From assembly GCA_947446975.1 (NCBI GenBank), contig CANFHM010000013.1, positions 1-46,262 of the forward strand: a stretch of DNA of 46,262 nucleotides. Reading direction: 5' to 3'. The translations under genes were made by a program, and so were the position numbers. This document shows positions 10,270-18,610 of this stretch, in pieces; the stretch's first letter is position 1, and each line of letters begins with the position of its first letter. This DNA comes from Microthrixaceae bacterium (lineage in GTDB: Bacteria; Actinomycetota; Acidimicrobiia; Acidimicrobiales; Acidimicrobilacustridaceae). Under the pieces are notes generated by a model. That model ran no database searches and was not told the origin of the DNA. It was given only the letters and a program-made list of their open reading frames with translations.

Positions 10270-12511
10270 GGCGCACGAGGCGATGGTGGGTCCGCTCGAG
10301 GCGTCCGACCGATCCGCCGGTGAGCACCACCGAGATGGCCAGGGTGTCGACGGCGCTGCGGGGCTCGGGGACACGGGCGCGCAGCACCCCGACACGGATG
10401 ACCTCATCGGGGCCCACGGCGCCCGTCCAGCCCGCCCGATGGAGCACCCGGCCGGGATCCGAGAGCCAGGTGAGCGTGATGATGACCCGGAGGTCGTCGA
10501 CCGGTTCGTGGCGGTCGCTCACGAGATGCACGGGGAGTGCGAGCCGGTCGTCGGTGCGCAGTTCGAGCGGTGGTGCCTCGAGCAGGGCGATGATGGGGGC
10601 GCAGGCACCGACGAACCCCGCCCAGGCCGGTTTGGGGCGCCGATGGTGGTCGAGCATGGCGGCCGAGATGGCCGGAACGGTGTCGGCGAGGGCGAAGGCG
10701 CTGAACCCGCCGGTGGGCCGGTACTTGAGACGGCGGAGGGTCTCGACATGGCTCACGACGAGCTCGCGCTGATGGCCCTGCATGGCGGTGGTCCATCCGG
10801 CGGCGGTGGCGAACCCGCCGGGCGGCACCTGCTCGATGAGCGCGGGCAGTTCGAGGGCGCTGCGATCCGCGATCGCCGGCCAGTCCAGCTCGGGCCAGTC
10901 CTGTCCCGTGAGCAGTTCCGTGTCGGCTGGTGCCTGGGCCCCGAACTCGGACACGAACCGGCCGAGGCGGGGCCACCAGCGCAGCAGTCGGGCCAGCCCA
11001 TGGATCCGGCCCCAGCGCCATCCGATCCAGAGATGGGAGGCCTCGCCCGACAGGCGCGGCAGCGCCGGCCACGAACCGCTCTGCGCGAGCACGGGCCGAG
11101 TGGGGTCGCTGGCGGCGAGCGTGTCGGCCACCGATCGGTCGAGGAGGCTCCGGTTCCAGCTCGGCAGCAGCTGGGCGGTGATCATCCGCAGTCGCATGGC
11201 CCGTCGATCAGCGGGACCGGCGCTGCGCCAGGACGCCGGCTCACCCGCCCAGGGCTCATGATGGGCGTTCCACACGAGGATCGACGGATGGTGGGCGAGC
11301 TGGTCGACGATCCATCGCGCCACCCGCCGGGCCGCCGGTTTCGCCTGACGCTGCAGCGCCCACTGGATGGGCAGGTCCTGCCAGATGAGGATGCCGAGGC
11401 GGTCGGCCTCGGCGTAGAGCTCGGGACGGGCCATATGGCCGTGCACCCGGACGAGATCGAGCCCGGCGTCGGCCACGAGAGCGATGTCGGCGGCGACCTC
11501 CTCGGGGGTGCAGTCAGCGATGGCGAGGCGCGTCGGACCGAGGGAGACGCCCTTCAGGAAGAGTCGGCGGCCGTTCACCGTGGCGATGAAGTCATCGAGG
11601 CGCACGGTGCGCAGTCCGGTCCGCCAGGTGTCGAAGTCGCTCACCCGTCCGTCGATCAGCACCTCGATCCCGACGTCGTGGAGCGGTTGATCGCCCAGCG
11701 CCCGGGGCCACCACAGCGCCGGGTCGGGGATGGTGATGTCGAACTCGGTGCGATTCTCGCCCACGGCGAGGGTGTGCTCGCGCTCGACGACGATCGAGGC
11801 GGACTCGCCTGGTTCGAGCAGCGAGAGCTGGTCCTCGACCCGACGGACCCAGGTGCGGATGGTGACGACACCGGCCCGTTCGGCGTCGAGCACGACCCGC
11901 AGCGACAGCGTGGCCTGCTGCTCGGTGGCCTCGCTGCAGCGCAGTCGACAGTGCTCGATGCGGACCGGTCCGGTGGAGCGCAGTTCGACATCGCGCCAGA
12001 TGCCGCCGGGGTTGTGCCCGCTGCCGAGCAGCGCCGAGCGACCGAACGCGCCCGAGAGATCACGGACCCGCCCGGTGCCCACCGGTTCGAACCCGGCCTC
12101 GATGGCCACGACGTGGTCGTCGTCGGCAGTGGTCCCGCCGAGCAGTCCCGTGACCTCGAACGTGTGCGGGACCGCATAGCCGCGGGTGTCACCGAGATAC
12201 GTGCCGTCGAACCAGACGTCACCGGCGGCCATCACCCCACCGATCACGAGGAAGCGTCGCTCGTCGGCGCCGAGGGGCTCGGTGCGGAACCGTCGGCGGT
12301 GGAGCACCGGGCCGTCACTGGTGGCGAACTCCGGGTGTGAGCGCCAGTGTCCCGGCACCGGGAGCTCGGGCCATGTCGAGTCGTCGACCGTCGGGGCGGC
12401 GAGGCGATGTGCGGCGTCGGCCTCTGAGCCGGTGTCGCCGGGCTCGGGAGGTGTGGCGAGATCGAAGGCCCGCCACATGCCGGAGAGGCGCTGTACCCGG
12501 GAGGCTGTCAT
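10265..12511 (-). CDS. glycoside hydrolase family 2 protein (beta-mannosidase/exo-glycosidase like)
   Basis: A 748-residue GH2-type glycosidase. Order: an N-terminal jelly-roll sugar-binding domain (about 1-190, with W-rich GHWRSHP and NPGGIWRDVEL), an immunoglobulin-like domain (about 190-310), a TIM barrel (about 310-600) and a C-terminal beta domain. The acid/base Glu419 is in VWNAHHEPW and the nucleophile Glu522 in FVSEFG; the spacing of about 100 residues is normal, so the enzyme should be active. No signal peptide, so it probably acts in the cytoplasm on imported oligosaccharides. Exact sugar unknown; mannosidase or glucosaminidase types are possible. The ATG at 12511 follows a -10 hexamer by 7 nt and lacks a Shine-Dalgarno (leaderless). 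A short tandem-repeat array spans its stop codon. Confidence 0.85.
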   Translation of the reverse strand: MTASRVQRLSGMWRAFDLATPPEPGDTGSEADAAHRLAAPTVDDSTWPELPVPGHWRSHPEFATSDGPVLHRRRFRTEPLGADERRFLVIGGVMAAGDVWFDGTYLGDTRGYAVPHTFEVTGLLGGTTADDDHVVAIEAGFEPVGTGRVRDLSGAFGRSALLGSGHNPGGIWRDVELRSTGPVRIEHCRLRCSEATEQQATLSLRVVLDAERAGVVTIRTWVRRVEDQLSLLEPGESASIVVEREHTLAVGENRTEFDITIPDPALWWPRALGDQPLHDVGIEVLIDGRVSDFDTWRTGLRTVRLDDFIATVNGRRLFLKGVSLGPTRLAIADCTPEEVAADIALVADAGLDLVRVHGHMARPELYAEADRLGILIWQDLPIQWALQRQAKPAARRVARWIVDQLAHHPSILVWNAHHEPWAGEPASWRSAGPADRRAMRLRMITAQLLPSWNRSLLDRSVADTLAASDPTRPVLAQSGSWPALPRLSGEASHLWIGWRWGRIHGLARLLRWWPRLGRFVSEFGAQAPADTELLTGQDWPELDWPAIADRSALELPALIEQVPPGGFATAAGWTTAMQGHQRELVVSHVETLRRLKYRPTGGFSAFALADTVPAISAAMLDHHRRPKPAWAGFVGACAPIIALLEAPPLELRTDDRLALPVHLVSDRHEPVDDLRVIITLTWLSDPGRVLHRAGWTGAVGPDEVIRVGVLRARVPEPRSAVDTLAISVVLTGGSVGRLERTHHRLVRR

Positions 12512-12517
12512 CCCGCC

Positions 12518-12523
12518 ACGCTA
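12518..12523 (-). promoter_or_regulatory. -10 element of leaderless GH2 gene
   Basis: TAGCGT on the minus strand, ending 7 nt before the ATG at 12511. Confidence 0.5.
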
Positions 12524-12576
12524 GCGATCGACGCCGATCGCCCGGCCCGGGCACGTCACGGCGGTGCGGGCGGCGA

Positions 12577-12582
12577 TAGGTT
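12577..12582 (+). promoter_or_regulatory. -10 element of MoxR-like ATPase gene
   Basis: TAGGTT 29 nt upstream of the ATG at 12611. The short leader includes the AAGGAAG ribosome-binding site. GTCACG 16 nt further upstream could be a weak -35. Confidence 0.4.
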
Positions 12583-12610
12583 GGCGCCACCTCAGCGCGA
12601 AGGAAGAACG

Positions 12611-14050
12611 ATGTCGGACAGCACCACTGCATCAGCTCCAGCAGCACGACCCGCTCCCACGACCCTCGGCGCCCTCCGGGCATCGGGCTGGGTGAGCCGT
12701 CCCGTGAAGGAGGAGCTGCGGGCCAACGCCATCGAGCGGATCCGCTCCGGTCAGCCGTTGTTCCCGAACGTGCTCGGGTACGAGGACACCGTGCTCCCGC
12801 AGCTCGAGAACGCGCTGCTCGCCGGTCACGATGTGATCTTCCTCGGTGAGCGCGGACAGGCCAAGACCCGCATGATCCGCTCGCTCACCGGTCTGCTCGA
12901 CGAGTGGATGCCCATCGTCGCCGGGTCCGAGATCAACGATGATCCCTACAACCCGGTCTCGAAGCATGCCCGTGATCTCGTCGCCGAGCTGGGCGACGAC
13001 GCCCCGATCGACTGGGTCAACCGTGAGGATCGTTTCGGCGAGAAGCTCGCCACCCCCGACACCTCGATCGCCGATCTCATCGGTGAGGTCGATCCCATCA
13101 AGGTGGCCGAGGGTCGCTATCTCTCCGATGAGCTCACGCTCCACTACGGCCTGGTGCCCCGCACGAACCGGGGCATCTTCGCCATCAACGAGCTGCCCGA
13201 TCTCGCCGAGCGCATCCAGGTCGGTCTGCTCAACGTGCTCGAGGAGCGCGATGTGCAGGTGCGTGGCTACAAGGTGCGGCTCCCGCTCGACGTCATGCTC
13301 TTCGGCTCGGCCAATCCCGAGGATTACACCAACCGCGGCCGCATCATCACCCCGCTCAAGGACCGCTTCGGCGCCCAGATCCGCACGCATTACCCGCTCG
13401 ATGTCGAGACCGAGGTCACCATCGCGCTGCAGGAGGCCCGTCCGTTGGTCGCTGACGGTGTCAGTGTCACCGTCCCGCACTTCATGACCGAGATCATCGC
13501 CGAGTTCTCCCAGCTCGCCCGGCGCAGCCCGCACATCAACCAGCGTTCCGGCGTGTCGGTCCGGCTCACCGTCTCCAACCTCGAGACCCTCGTGGCCAAC
13601 GCCGCCCGACGCTCGCTCTCCCAGGGTGACACCGAGGTCGTGCCCCGCGTGTGCGATCTCGATGCGCTCGCAGCATCCACCACCGGCAAGCTCGAGATCG
13701 AGACCATCGAGGACGGTCGTGAGGGTCAGATCGTCGACGTGATCCTGAAGAGCGCCACGCTGTCGATCTTCCGTGAGTACGTGGCGGTCGAGAACCTCCG
13801 TGGTGTGGTCGAGGCCTTCGACGGCGATCGCATCGTGCAGGCCGGCGAGGACGTCAGCGCCGCCGAGTATGTGGCGCTGCTGGCCGAGGTGCCGGCGCTC
13901 GAACCGGTTGTGGCCTCGCTCATCGGCGACGACCGTTCACCGGCCATGGTGGCCAGTGCCGTCGAGTTCATCCTCGAGGGTCTGCATCTCTCGAAGCGGC
14001 TCAACAAGGAAGCAGTCGGGGCGAGGGCCCAGTACCGCGGCCGCAGCTGA
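12611..14050 (+). CDS. MoxR/ChlI-like AAA+ ATPase
   Basis: A 479-residue AAA+ ATPase resembling magnesium-chelatase ChlI and MoxR proteins. Walker A is GERGQAKT at about residue 80, the Walker B-like GIFAINELPDL at about 190-200, sensor-1 is LFGSANPEDYTNRGR at about 235-250, and a helical lid follows. Such ATPases usually work with a von Willebrand factor A (VWA) partner to remodel or load metals into other proteins; that partner is encoded at 16059-18074, beyond an inverted two-gene insert. In mycobacteria homologues of this ATPase and VWA protein are, to my knowledge, adjacent (Rv0958/Rv0959). The ATG at 12611 has AAGGAAG 5 nt upstream. No chelatase pathway genes are seen, so the client is unknown. 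Confidence 0.85.
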   Translation: MSDSTTASAPAARPAPTTLGALRASGWVSRPVKEELRANAIERIRSGQPLFPNVLGYEDTVLPQLENALLAGHDVIFLGERGQAKTRMIRSLTGLLDEWMPIVAGSEINDDPYNPVSKHARDLVAELGDDAPIDWVNREDRFGEKLATPDTSIADLIGEVDPIKVAEGRYLSDELTLHYGLVPRTNRGIFAINELPDLAERIQVGLLNVLEERDVQVRGYKVRLPLDVMLFGSANPEDYTNRGRIITPLKDRFGAQIRTHYPLDVETEVTIALQEARPLVADGVSVTVPHFMTEIIAEFSQLARRSPHINQRSGVSVRLTVSNLETLVANAARRSLSQGDTEVVPRVCDLDALAASTTGKLEIETIEDGREGQIVDVILKSATLSIFREYVAVENLRGVVEAFDGDRIVQAGEDVSAAEYVALLAEVPALEPVVASLIGDDRSPAMVASAVEFILEGLHLSKRLNKEAVGARAQYRGRS

Positions 14051-14064
14051 CGCACCTCTCCGTT

Positions 14065-14086
14065 GACCAGATCCGTCGATCTGGTC
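14065..14086. terminator. bidirectional terminator between ATPase gene and rpiA
   Basis: A perfect 9-bp stem (GACCAGATC / GATCTGGTC) with a 4-nt CGTC loop, in the 57-nt gap between converging genes. Confidence 0.65.
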
Positions 14087-14107
14087 GACCGACGATGCCC
14101 CGCTGGT

Positions 14108-14785
14108 TCAGCGGCGTTCGTTGACCAGCTCGTGCACGCCGGCCGTTCCGGCCACCACGACCCGCTCCACCATCGAGCCGGGGAAGATGCCGTGCTCCAC
14201 GATGCCCGGCGTGAGCGCGAGCGCCGTGCCCAGCGCCACGGGGTCGGCGATGGAACCGAACTGTGCGTCCATGACCAGGTTCCCGTTGTCGCTGCGGCGT
14301 TCGCGGGTGGTGACTGCAGTGGCGCCGAGCGCCAGGACCGCGGTGGTGACCACGCCGGGCGCGAAGTCGAGGACCTCGAGCGGCGTGCCGAACGGGCCGA
14401 GGGCGTCGACGATCTTGGTCTCGTCGACCACCACGATGAAGCGCGGGGTCATCGAGGCGATGATCTTCTCGCGGGTGTGGGCGGCGCCACCGCCCTTGGT
14501 GAGGTTGAACGCCGGATCGACCTCGTCAGCGCCGTCGATGGCGATGTCGAGTGTGCCGATCTCATCGGGGCTGATCACCCGGAGCCCGAGGGAGGTGGCC
14601 AGCTCATGGGTCTGCACCGAGGTGGCCGTGCACACGATGTCGAGTGCACGGTCGCCGAGTTCGACGATGGTCCAGTGCACGGTGGACCCGGTGCCGAGTC
14701 CGACTCTCATACCATCGGTGACGTAGCCGGCGGCATGGCGGCCGGCCTCCTCCTTGGCCCGATCACGGGCAGTCGCATCGCTCAC
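14108..14785 (-). CDS. rpiA: ribose-5-phosphate isomerase A
   Basis: A 225-residue RpiA that interconverts ribose 5-phosphate and ribulose 5-phosphate in the pentose phosphate pathway. Family signatures: GLGTGSTVHWTIVEL near the N terminus binds phosphate, DIAIDGADEVD holds the catalytic aspartates, and KGGGAAHTREKI holds the catalytic lysine and glutamate. The start is a GTG at 14785 that overlaps the stop codon of the upstream GH1-like gene by 4 bp (GTGA), so the two genes are translationally coupled; GGGAG lies about 9 nt upstream. The coupling to a sugar-hydrolase-like protein is unusual for this housekeeping enzyme. Confidence 0.95.
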   Translation of the reverse strand: MSDATARDRAKEEAGRHAAGYVTDGMRVGLGTGSTVHWTIVELGDRALDIVCTATSVQTHELATSLGLRVISPDEIGTLDIAIDGADEVDPAFNLTKGGGAAHTREKIIASMTPRFIVVVDETKIVDALGPFGTPLEVLDFAPGVVTTAVLALGATAVTTRERRSDNGNLVMDAQFGSIADPVALGTALALTPGIVEHGIFPGSMVERVVVAGTAGVHELVNERR

Positions 14786-16029
14786 CCGATGAGTCTCCCA
14801 CTCCCACCGGCGAGCCCGCGCATGACCTCTGCGCTCGGCCTCGGGTTCCGATCCCTGTCGATCACCCCGGTGGGCACGGCGAGTCCGCACTCGGGGGTCC
14901 AACCGTCGATGGCGGTCTCCCAGAAGACATGAGAGAGGTCGACGCCGTCGTCGAGGGCCCGGTCGATCTCGACGGCGAGCGCCTGGAGGGTCTCGATCCT
15001 GCGGGCGTCCTCATGGGCGACGAGACCCGTGCCGAGCAGTGCGATGGGGCGATGCAGCCCCGCCTCGGCCAGCTGTCGGAGCGTGAGCCCGAGCCCTTCC
15101 GTCCACAGCGCCCGACCATCGGCGGCCGGCACCGCATCGGCGGGGTAGGGGCCCGCTGTGCCATCGGCGAACACCGTGCGGGCATTGCGCTGCGTGAACC
15201 CGACGATGTCGTAGCCACCGGCGAGCCCGGGGAGTTCCCGTTCCGCCAGACCCGGCACCGACACCACGCCGTCGCGCAGCGCCCGGATCCAGCTGCCGAA
15301 CCGCATGCGATCGATGCGCGCCGCTCGTTCGGCTGCGGCGATCCGCTCATCGGGCTGGCGCGACTGCACGCCGCCGACGGTCGGTTCCGTGTCGATGCAG
15401 CAGGCCACCGGTGCGTCCCCGCTGGTCAGCAGTCGCAGGGCCTCGAAGGACGCGAGGTGCAGGGCCAGCAGATGGTCGACGAACTCCTGATCGGAGCGGC
15501 GCCCCGGCGGGAGGGTGCCCTCGAGAGGTCCGGTGGAGGCGATCGTGAAGGGGTCGAGCACCGGGACCCACACGTCGATGAGGGCGCCGAAGGTCTCGGC
15601 CACCCGATCCACATGGCGGGGCCAGGTCCGTCGCAGTCCGGTGTCGTCGTCGAATCCGCCGCTGTCATCGGCGAACCAGCCCGGCAGGGCACCGTCGTGG
15701 AGCACGGCCCACACCTCGACCCCGTTCTCACGGGCGGCTCGCAGCACCTCGGTGATGAGATCCACCGCCTCGCTGTCCCATCGGCCCTCATGTGGTTCGA
15801 GTCGGGCCCAGTCGATGGTCCAGCGGAACGCTCGCAGTCCGAGTTCGGCGGCCTGGGCGAGATCGGCCCGGAAGTCCACGCCGAAACCACTGCCCTCACC
15901 CGACCGCGGCAACCGACTGTCGGCCTCCCACGGCGCCCATGTGCTGCGGGGGGCGATGCCGAGCGTGCTCTGTGCGCTCGCTGCAGCCCCCCAGATGGGC
16001 GATGGGGGAGATCCTGCTGCGTCTGCCAT
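14782..16029 (-). CDS. GH1 (beta-glucosidase) fold protein lacking both catalytic glutamates
   Basis: A 415-residue protein that follows the GH1 barrel from end to end: AFRWTIDWARLEPHEGRWD (about 67-85) equals the FRFSI.W.R..P..G motif, RHVDRVAETFG the helix before strand four, and HVFWETAIDGWTPECGL (368-383) the final W-rich loop. However, the acid/base motif NEP is LDP (158-160; Glu replaced by Asp159), the nucleophile motif TENG is LGTG (332-335; Glu replaced by Gly333), and the substrate-binding HWDLP is DGALP (112-116). It is therefore unlikely to be a glycosidase and may bind sugar or another protein. The gene overlaps rpiA by 4 bp. ATG at 16029 is 29 nt from the divergent VWA gene start; no clear Shine-Dalgarno. 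Confidence 0.75.
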   Translation of the reverse strand: MADAAGSPPSPIWGAAASAQSTLGIAPRSTWAPWEADSRLPRSGEGSGFGVDFRADLAQAAELGLRAFRWTIDWARLEPHEGRWDSEAVDLITEVLRAARENGVEVWAVLHDGALPGWFADDSGGFDDDTGLRRTWPRHVDRVAETFGALIDVWVPVLDPFTIASTGPLEGTLPPGRRSDQEFVDHLLALHLASFEALRLLTSGDAPVACCIDTEPTVGGVQSRQPDERIAAAERAARIDRMRFGSWIRALRDGVVSVPGLAERELPGLAGGYDIVGFTQRNARTVFADGTAGPYPADAVPAADGRALWTEGLGLTLRQLAEAGLHRPIALLGTGLVAHEDARRIETLQALAVEIDRALDDGVDLSHVFWETAIDGWTPECGLAVPTGVIDRDRNPRPSAEVMRGLAGGSGRLIG

Positions 16030-16046
16030 CGGAGCAGTATTCCCGT

Positions 16047-16052
16047 TACGGT
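16047..16052 (+). promoter_or_regulatory. -10 element of leaderless VWA gene
   Basis: TACGGT ending 7 nt before the ATG at 16059. It lies in the 29-nt space between divergent start codons. Confidence 0.5.
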
Positions 16053-16058
16053 GCCCCC

Positions 16059-18074
16059 ATGGGAAAGAACAACCGCGTCCGGTACTCCCGCTGGGACGGC
16101 ACCCAGGTCGGTTTCGATCTGGACGCCACCGACATCTTCAGCGAGATCACCGACGATCTGCTCTACCACGGTGATCTCAATGCGGCCCTGCGTCGCATGA
16201 TGCAGACCGGCTTCGACACGAAGGACGGGCAGCGCATGCAGGGGATGCGCGAGATGCTCGAGAAGCTGCGCAAGAAGCGTCGTGAGGCGCTCGAGAACCA
16301 CGACCTCGGTGGTGTCTACGACGACATCGCCCGTGGGCTCCGTGATGTCGTCGACACCGAACGTGATGCGCTCGACGCTGCGGCGGCCGAGGCCCGCGAG
16401 TCGGGTGATGCCCGTCGTCAGGAGCTCACCGATCAGGTCAACGCCGAGCGCCACGCCGCACTCGATCTCCTCGCCCCGGATCTCGCCGGGATGGTCCGCG
16501 ATCTCCAGAACTACGAGTTCACCTCGGCCGAGGCGCGCGAGAAGTTCGAGCAGCTGATCGACCAGCTCCGCGAGCAGCTCATGCAGCAGTACGTCGATCA
16601 GATGACCGGCGCCGTGGAGGGCATGACCGCCGAGGACATGGCCCGCATGAAGGACATGTTCGCCGAGCTGAACCAGATGCTCGAGGCCCGCCAGCGCGGT
16701 GAGGAGCCCGACTTCGACGGGTTCATGGAGCGTTTCGGCGACTTCTTCCCCGAGAACCCGCAGAACCTCGACGAGCTGCTCGAGATCATGGCGAGGCGCA
16801 TGGCGGCGGCCCAGGCGATGCTCAACTCGATGACGCCGGAGCAGCGGGCGCAGCTGCAGGCACTCTCCGATCAGCTCATGGACGACATGGATCTGCGCTG
16901 GCAGGTCGATCAGCTCGGGCAGAACCTCCAGCAGATGTTCCCCGACATGAACTGGGGTCAGCAGTACGACTTCTCCGGGAACGACCCGCTCGACATGGCT
17001 CAGGCCAACCAGCTGCTGCAGGAGCTCGGCGACCTCGACCAGCTCGAGAACATGCTCTCCGGTGCGAGCTCCCCAGGTGCGCTGGCCGAGGTCGACATCG
17101 ATCGGGCCCGCGAACTGCTCGGCGAGGAGACCGCCCGCAGCCTCGAGCAGATGGCCGAGCTGGCCCGTCGTCTCGAGGAGTCCGGTCTCGTCGAGAACAA
17201 GGAGGGCCGTCTCGAGCTCACACCGCGCGGCATCCGTCAGATCGGGAGGAACTCCCTCGACGAGCTGTTCACGAAGATGGCCATGGACAAGGCCGGGCAG
17301 CATGAGATCTCCCGCATCGGCATCGGCCATGAGCGCGATCACTCGACCAAGCCCTATGAGTTCGGCGATCCGTTCAACCTCGACATCGGTCGCACGGTCC
17401 GCAACGCCATCCAGCGCGGTGGCAGCGGCTCGCCGGTGCGGCTCACCCCTGATGATTTCGAGGTGGAGCGCACCGAGCACATGGTGCGATCCAGCACCGT
17501 GCTCATGATCGACCTGTCGCTCTCCATGCCGATGCGCGACAACTTCCTGCCGGCCAAGAAGGTGACGATGGCGCTCCATTCGCTCATCACCTCGAAATTC
17601 CCGCGCGACTACATGGGCATCGTCGGGTTCAGCGAGAGCGCCCGCGAGCTCAAGCCCGAGCAGCTGCCCGAGGTCTCATGGGATTTCGTGTACGGCACGA
17701 ACATGCAGCACGGCCTGCAGATCGCCCGACGGCTCCTGTCGCGACAGACCGGCACCAAGCAGATCATCATGATCACCGACGGCGAACCCACTGCCCACAT
17801 CACCCAGTCGGGCGACGTCTACTTCAACTATCCGCCGGTGCAGGCCACCGTCGACGCCACGCTCAAGGAGGTGATGCTGTGCACCAGGGACAACATCAGG
17901 ATCAACACCTTCGTGCTCGACGCCACCCCTGATCTGCGTCATTTCATCGAGAAGCTCACCGAGCTCAACCGGGGGCGAGCGTTCTTCACCACCCCCGAGA
18001 CCCTCGGCGACTACGTGCTCGTCGACTTCATCGAGCACAAGCGGCAGCTCCTGCGGGGTCGCCGGGCTGGGTGA
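16059..18074 (+). CDS. VWA-domain protein, partner of the MoxR-like ATPase
   Basis: A 671-residue protein. The N-terminal two thirds is a highly charged, Met-, Gln- and Glu-rich helical region (about 50-430) with EMLEKLRKKR and MARMKDMFAELNQML-like stretches that could form coiled coils. The C-terminal von Willebrand A domain (about 475-660) carries the metal-ion-dependent adhesion site DLSLSMP and the later TDGEPTAH. In the family the VWA protein pairs with a MoxR-type ATPase as metal-dependent adaptor; the ATPase is encoded at 12611-14050. No signal peptide, so cytoplasmic. The ATG at 16059 is preceded by a leaderless-type -10 hexamer. A long open frame on the opposite strand (15426-17579) is a codon-bias shadow. 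Confidence 0.85.
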   Translation: MGKNNRVRYSRWDGTQVGFDLDATDIFSEITDDLLYHGDLNAALRRMMQTGFDTKDGQRMQGMREMLEKLRKKRREALENHDLGGVYDDIARGLRDVVDTERDALDAAAAEARESGDARRQELTDQVNAERHAALDLLAPDLAGMVRDLQNYEFTSAEAREKFEQLIDQLREQLMQQYVDQMTGAVEGMTAEDMARMKDMFAELNQMLEARQRGEEPDFDGFMERFGDFFPENPQNLDELLEIMARRMAAAQAMLNSMTPEQRAQLQALSDQLMDDMDLRWQVDQLGQNLQQMFPDMNWGQQYDFSGNDPLDMAQANQLLQELGDLDQLENMLSGASSPGALAEVDIDRARELLGEETARSLEQMAELARRLEESGLVENKEGRLELTPRGIRQIGRNSLDELFTKMAMDKAGQHEISRIGIGHERDHSTKPYEFGDPFNLDIGRTVRNAIQRGGSGSPVRLTPDDFEVERTEHMVRSSTVLMIDLSLSMPMRDNFLPAKKVTMALHSLITSKFPRDYMGIVGFSESARELKPEQLPEVSWDFVYGTNMQHGLQIARRLLSRQTGTKQIIMITDGEPTAHITQSGDVYFNYPPVQATVDATLKEVMLCTRDNIRINTFVLDATPDLRHFIEKLTELNRGRAFFTTPETLGDYVLVDFIEHKRQLLRGRRAG

Positions 18075-18120
18075 TCTGCAGCGTCGATCAGCCACGAACA
18101 CAGATCCCCCTTGCATTTCC

Positions 18121-18126
18121 TAGGTT
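18121..18126 (+). promoter_or_regulatory. -10 element of whiB gene
   Basis: TAGGTT 68 nt upstream of the whiB ATG; transcription should start near 18133, about 10 nt before the palindrome at 18144-18161. Confidence 0.4.
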
Positions 18127-18143
18127 TTCGGGGCAAGATCACA

Positions 18144-18161
18144 GCCGTGTAATTACACGGC
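18144..18161. promoter_or_regulatory. 18-bp perfect palindrome, candidate operator of whiB
   Basis: GCCGTGTAATTACACGGC is identical to its reverse complement. It has an A+T-rich core in a very GC-rich region and lies between the likely transcription start and the whiB start codon, the usual place for a repressor site. The binding protein is unknown. Confidence 0.55.
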
Positions 18162-18193
18162 AGCACCTGATCTCGATCCTGGGGGACCGGCAC

Positions 18194-18547
18194 ATGACCG
18201 AATCCGCATCATCCACCGCAGCAGCTCCGGGCAGCGCGACCTTCGCCAACGCCACCGCCGATCTCGCCGTCGGTCTCGCCGAGGACAAGTCATGGCAGGA
18301 CCTCGCCAACTGCCTCGGCGTCGACCCTGATCTCTTCTTCCCCGAGCGCGGTGCCTCCACCCGTGAAGCCAAGGAGGTCTGCCGGGGCTGTGTCGTGCGC
18401 GACGACTGCCTCGAGTACGCCCTCGCCAACGGCGAGAAGTTCGGCATCTGGGGCGGCATGAGCGAGCGTGAGCGTCGCCGCATCCGCCGCCAGAGGGCAC
18501 TGGCCCGGGCTGCGGCCGCGTCGGCCCGCACCTCCGCCACCGCCTAG
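18194..18547 (+). CDS. WhiB-family iron-sulfur transcription regulator
   Basis: A 117-residue WhiB-like protein, a class limited to actinobacteria and their phages, which binds a [4Fe-4S] cluster and usually acts through the principal sigma factor. The four cluster cysteines are at 40, 63, 66 and 72 (NCLG, CRGC, DDC), followed by the GIWGG turn (84-88) and a basic DNA-binding tail rich in Arg and Ala. The first 30 residues are a low-complexity Ser/Ala extension. The ATG at 18194 is used because GGGGGA lies about 9 nt upstream; the frame is open further upstream, but that part runs over the palindrome and promoter. Assignment to one WhiB subclass is not safe from sequence alone. Confidence 0.92.
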   Translation: MTESASSTAAAPGSATFANATADLAVGLAEDKSWQDLANCLGVDPDLFFPERGASTREAKEVCRGCVVRDDCLEYALANGEKFGIWGGMSERERRRIRRQRALARAAAASARTSATA

Positions 18548-18574
18548 TTCCGCAGCAACCGCTCGCAGCAGTCC

Positions 18575-18610
18575 CGGACGACGCCTCAGCCCTCGGCGAG
18601 GCGTCGTCCG
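18575..18610. terminator. bidirectional terminator between whiB and ftcD-like gene
   Basis: A perfect 13-bp stem (CGGACGACGCCTC / GAGGCGTCGTCCG) with a 10-nt loop, 27 nt after the whiB stop. On the minus strand its second half overlaps the last codons of the convergent formiminotransferase gene. Confidence 0.7.

Noticed and set aside
10046..12340. A 764-codon open frame on the plus strand opposite the GH2 gene
   Set aside because: No recognisable domain and Arg/Gly-rich composition; the GH2 catalytic motifs on the other strand are decisive.
15426..17579. A 717-codon open frame on the minus strand opposite the VWA gene
   Set aside because: Its translation is Leu/Glu/His-rich without domains, and it spans the divergent promoter region and another gene in a different frame.
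18071..18193. An N-terminal extension of the first WhiB protein
   Set aside because: This part contains the promoter-like hexamer and the palindrome, has no WhiB homology, and the ATG at 18194 has a ribosome-binding site.
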